DNA of 9,580 bases from DASXTB01 sp036505615 (GTDB lineage: Bacteria; Acidobacteriota; UBA6911; JACQSX01): assembly GCA_036505615.1 (NCBI GenBank), contig DASXTB010000084.1, forward strand, positions 1-9,580, in the 5' to 3' direction. The notes under the pieces were generated by a model that ran no database searches, was not told where the DNA came from, and worked only from the letters and a program-made list of their open reading frames with translations. Position 1 is the first letter of the stretch, and every line of letters begins with the position of its first letter. The position numbers and the translations under genes are program-made. Below are positions 6,794 to 9,580 of the stretch, piece by piece.

Positions 6794-9341
6794 AACCGAG
6801 CGCATCAATCAGCGGCAATCTGATGGCAGTCTGGGCCGGGTACCAGGCGGCCAATACGCCCACTAGCATCATGGTCGGAAACAAGAGCAGCGCTGTCCTC
6901 CAGTCAAAGTAATAAGGGATCCACCATCCCGAGAAGGTTAATGCGAGGGTCCGATTGCTGAAATAACCCAGATAGGCTCCCGCCATTGTCCCCAAAACTG
7001 TAGCGATCAGAGCGATGCAGCAGGCCTCAAGAAGGATGAGCTTTCGAATTTGATACTGCAGTCCCCCGATCACTTTGAGAATTCCGATATCCCGCCTCCG
7101 GTCGGATATGGAAATAAATAGCGTGTTAATGATCCCCAGCACCGCCACGCTGATGGCCACGATGATTTGAACCGAGGTGAGCGCGAAGAACTGGTCGATA
7201 AGGGCCAGGATCTTGCGGCGAAATTCATCATTGGTGAAGACGAAAAGCCTTTCTTGTCCGACAAACCTGGAGAGGATCTCTCGCTTTACTTCCTCCGGTC
7301 GCGCTCCCGGCGCCAGCATCAGATCGAATGTATCCACGGTATCGTCTTTCCAAAGGCGTATGTAATTCTGCCGATCCATGGCAAGCGAGCCTTTATCGGA
7401 AGAGTAGTCCTCCATGACCCCCACCACGCGCAGGGAGGCCGTTCCCGAAGGGGTATCCAGCTCCAGCGCGTCACCCAGGTGGACTTTGTAAAGGATGGAG
7501 AAATTCTCCGAAACGATCACGGTGTTCTGATCTGCCAGCGCTCTGGGAATAATCTCTTTGTCGCCCTCTTTGAGGATGAACCTGGCGCGGCGGAAGAATT
7601 GGGGCATTTCGATGCTGAAAATAAGAATCGGGTTTCCACGATAATCATGGTTTATCAGGCGAACGGAATCGACTTGGCGGACACCCGGAATCCCTGCCAG
7701 CGCGGACTTCATGGAAGCCGGAAAGTGAACGACGCGGGAAGCTAGATTCTCGCTGCTAGTTACAAACATCTGAGCGTTAACAGTCTGCGTCATCCAGTTC
7801 AGCATCGATTGCTTAATGCTGGCGGTGAAGGTGCTGTTGGATACCACAAAAGCCAGGCTGAACAGTAGCGCTGCAACCGTTGAAGATGTGCGCCGCGGCG
7901 CTTGAATGAGGCTATCACACGCCAAGGTTCCTTCCACGCCAAACAGCCGACTCAGCGGAGCGCGCAACGCCAGTGATAGCCAGTGCGCCATGGAGGGAAC
8001 GAGCAGAGCAAGCCCGATGAAAACCAGCGCGAATTGCACGTATTCAGCAATCCTGGAGTGATGCAGAGGGAAGAGCGTCAACAGCAGAGCCAAAAGCAGA
8101 ATGGCCACGGCAAAAATACGGCGCCACCGGGATTCTCCCGCAAGCAGAGTCTGATGCTTACCCTTTTGCAGAGCCAGCGCCGGGTCGACTGTGGCGGCTG
8201 CCCGGGCGGGAATAAAAGCCCCCAGAAGGGAAGCGCAAATCCCGAGCATGAGAGCGGCACCGATGAACAACGGTTCCGTTCGAATGCTTGTGGTGTGGAC
8301 ACTCACATTGTAAGAACCCTGGATAACCCGATCCATGAATGAAATTACCGCCCATGCGCCCGCCCAGCCCAGCAACGCCCCCGCTGCCGACCCCACGACT
8401 CCCAGCAGAAGTGCCTCCACTAGAAACAGATTTTGGACCTGCCGTCGGGTAGCGCCCAAGGCGCGCAGGATGCCGATGTCCTTGCGGCGTCGGGTGACAG
8501 CCACCGCGAATGAGTTGAAAATCAGAAAGACGCCGACCAGCATCGCAATCAAACTGCTGATAAACAGTCCTAGCGTAAAGGCGGAAGTCAGGTTTTCGAT
8601 CTGCTTGCCGCGTTGGTCCGGTGTCTGAATTTTGAATCCCGCGGGCAATTTTTTCTGCAGTCTCCTCCGTACGTCTTCTATCTCTTGGCCGGGAGAGAGG
8701 GCGATATCAATGCGGTCGAATTTCTGTCCGCGGTTCAGCATGAATTGCGCAGCATAGATATCCATCACAGCGATATTGCCGCCGAAAGCAGAGGCGAGGT
8801 GGCCCGGAGAAATCAGGCCCCGAACGACAAAACGCTTTCGGCCCAGTGCAGCATCCAGTTCGATGGTGCTTCCTAGCTTCAGACTGTTGCGCTGGGCAAA
8901 ATCTCTAGTCAGGCAAATAGAGTCGGGCTGGGCTAGAAAGACGAGCGGGTCTTCGATTTCCGTCTGGGATTCGTCTTCGATATGGTAATCCCGCAAGCGG
9001 TTGTCACCAGTGAAGTCAACACCCAGGATCAGAAGGTTCCCCTCGCCTCGAATTTGTGTCTGCACAACTGCTTCCACCACGGGAACGGCGAATTCGACGC
9101 CCTCGGTCGATTGCACCTGTTCGAGGAAGGGTTCCGGCATACCGACGTCTCCTCCCACGACCTGCAACTGCGCTTTGCCCGCAATCTTATCGATAGTCTT
9201 TCTAAATTCCTCTTGAAGCGACTGGTTGGCGGTTCTCATCGCAAAAAAAACGGCCACGCCCAGAATAATTCCAAAGGTGGTGAGCAGGTTCTTCAGCCAG
9301 TGGATTCGAAACTGTTGAATGCTGATAAGCCAGAGAGCCAT
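6786..9341 (-). CDS. FtsX/MacB-type ABC transporter permease with two FtsX domains
   Basis: An 851-residue inner-membrane protein with about ten helices: 19-37; 256-280, 307-335 and 357-380; 409-425, 433-455 and 487-507; 724-747, 769-793 and 816-835. A periplasmic domain (about 40-250) follows helix 1 and a second (about 510-720) follows helix 7, as in tandem MacB_PCD-FtsX permeases. Each FtsX unit carries the cytoplasmic coupling-helix motif: RRRKDIGILRALGATRRQV (284-302) and DRRRDIGILKVIGGLQYQI (747-765), which contact the ATPase. No Walker motifs are present, so the ATPase is a separate protein; none is encoded in the window. Such permeases usually extract lipids or lipoproteins, or drive mechanotransmission, rather than moving small solutes. 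The ATG start gives the typical MALWLIS N-terminus, but no Shine-Dalgarno is seen because a short repeat occupies that position. The 3' end overlaps the LolA-like gene by 8 bp. Confidence 0.93.
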   Translation of the reverse strand: MALWLISIQQFRIHWLKNLLTTFGIILGVAVFFAMRTANQSLQEEFRKTIDKIAGKAQLQVVGGDVGMPEPFLEQVQSTEGVEFAVPVVEAVVQTQIRGEGNLLILGVDFTGDNRLRDYHIEDESQTEIEDPLVFLAQPDSICLTRDFAQRNSLKLGSTIELDAALGRKRFVVRGLISPGHLASAFGGNIAVMDIYAAQFMLNRGQKFDRIDIALSPGQEIEDVRRRLQKKLPAGFKIQTPDQRGKQIENLTSAFTLGLFISSLIAMLVGVFLIFNSFAVAVTRRRKDIGILRALGATRRQVQNLFLVEALLLGVVGSAAGALLGWAGAWAVISFMDRVIQGSYNVSVHTTSIRTEPLFIGAALMLGICASLLGAFIPARAAATVDPALALQKGKHQTLLAGESRWRRIFAVAILLLALLLTLFPLHHSRIAEYVQFALVFIGLALLVPSMAHWLSLALRAPLSRLFGVEGTLACDSLIQAPRRTSSTVAALLFSLAFVVSNSTFTASIKQSMLNWMTQTVNAQMFVTSSENLASRVVHFPASMKSALAGIPGVRQVDSVRLINHDYRGNPILIFSIEMPQFFRRARFILKEGDKEIIPRALADQNTVIVSENFSILYKVHLGDALELDTPSGTASLRVVGVMEDYSSDKGSLAMDRQNYIRLWKDDTVDTFDLMLAPGARPEEVKREILSRFVGQERLFVFTNDEFRRKILALIDQFFALTSVQIIVAISVAVLGIINTLFISISDRRRDIGILKVIGGLQYQIRKLILLEACCIALIATVLGTMAGAYLGYFSNRTLALTFSGWWIPYYFDWRTALLLFPTMMLVGVLAAWYPAQTAIRLPLIDALGYE

Positions 9342-9380
9342 ACAAGTGGCAAGTTAGAAGTTACCAGTTACAAGTCACAC
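9342..9380. repeat. Degenerate AAGTTA/AGTTAC repeat abutting the permease start codon
   Basis: CAAGTGGCAAGTTAGAAGTTACCAG and similar short units (AAGTTA, AGTTAC, CAAGT) recur with a period of about 8 bases and run right up to the ATG of the permease on the minus strand. They replace the place where a ribosome site would be expected. Confidence 0.65.
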
Positions 9381-9420
9381 AAGATGCCATTTGGCTGGGC
9401 CTGCGCCAAATTGCGACGCC

Positions 9421-9512
9421 GGGAACACGGGGACCAAGGGCTTTCAAAATTGGCGGTAAATCCTTTGGCGTAAATCTTATCGATAAAGAATCATTAAATT
9501 CCCCGTGTTCCC
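9421..9512. repeat. Inverted repeat GGGAACACGGGGA with an internal direct repeat
   Basis: GGGAACACGGGGA (9421-9433) and its exact reverse complement (9500-9512) flank a 66-base spacer. The spacer holds a direct repeat, TGGCGGTAAATC (9451-9462) and TGGCGTAAATC (9466-9476), and a 10-base palindrome TTATCGATAA (9477-9486). The region 9342-9580 contains no supportable gene; a minus-strand frame across it merely translates the repeat. Confidence 0.8.
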
Positions 9513-9580
9513 AGTGTCCCCGGTGGTTCATAGTTTTTAGACGCTCACAAAAAAAACACGCGTGCACAAGCTCTTCACTC

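Noticed and set aside
7167..7745. 192-codon plus-strand open frame
   Set aside because: Antisense to the well-supported permease gene; no domain or ribosome site.
9361..9567. Minus-strand open frame upstream of the permease, considered as a small gene or ATPase fragment
   Set aside because: Its translation (NHRGHWEHGEF and similar) is the typical product of the GGGAACACGGGG-type repeat; it has no ATPase motif.

Overview
The window looks like chromosome from a Gram-negative bacterium. Two secreted proteins, an outer-membrane beta-barrel and a LolA-fold periplasmic carrier imply a double membrane. The gene types (a CehA/McbA-type PHP metallohydrolase, a carboxypeptidase-regulatory-like protein with an HPEM motif, a large FtsX-type permease), the moderate GC and the abundance of degenerate short repeats between genes resemble uncultured Acidobacteriota or similar soil and subsurface lineages. 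That placement is an inference at roughly even odds. I see no rRNA, tRNA, CRISPR array, phage gene or transposase gene.

Layout. Bases 1-296 (+) are the 3' end of a gene that begins outside the window. Bases 297-1044 hold no convincing gene. They contain a nested set of inverted repeats of about 710 bp, lying between two convergent genes. All remaining genes are on the minus strand. In their transcription order they are: a 10-helix FtsX/MacB-type ABC permease (9341-6786); a periplasmic LolA-like protein overlapping it by 8 bp (6793-6008); an outer-membrane beta-barrel with a TTG start (5889-4588); a single-domain rhodanese (4480-4112); a four-helix membrane protein of unknown function (3874-3419); and a secreted PHP-domain metallohydrolase (3354-1045). 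Bases 9342-9580 are repeat-filled and carry no gene I can support.

How the genes may work together. The permease, LolA-like protein and barrel together provide an inner-membrane extractor, a periplasmic lipid or lipoprotein carrier and an outer-membrane component. This looks like a complete envelope export or assembly route except for the ATPase, which is not in the window. The rhodanese, the small membrane protein and the PHP hydrolase follow on the same strand. The last two are 64 bp apart and may be co-transcribed; a functional link to the export genes is not shown.

The most distinctive non-coding feature is that nearly every intergenic gap holds a different short degenerate repeat phrase. 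In at least two places one phrase appears to sit inside another that is split into inverted halves. The gap at 297-1044 is the most elaborate case.
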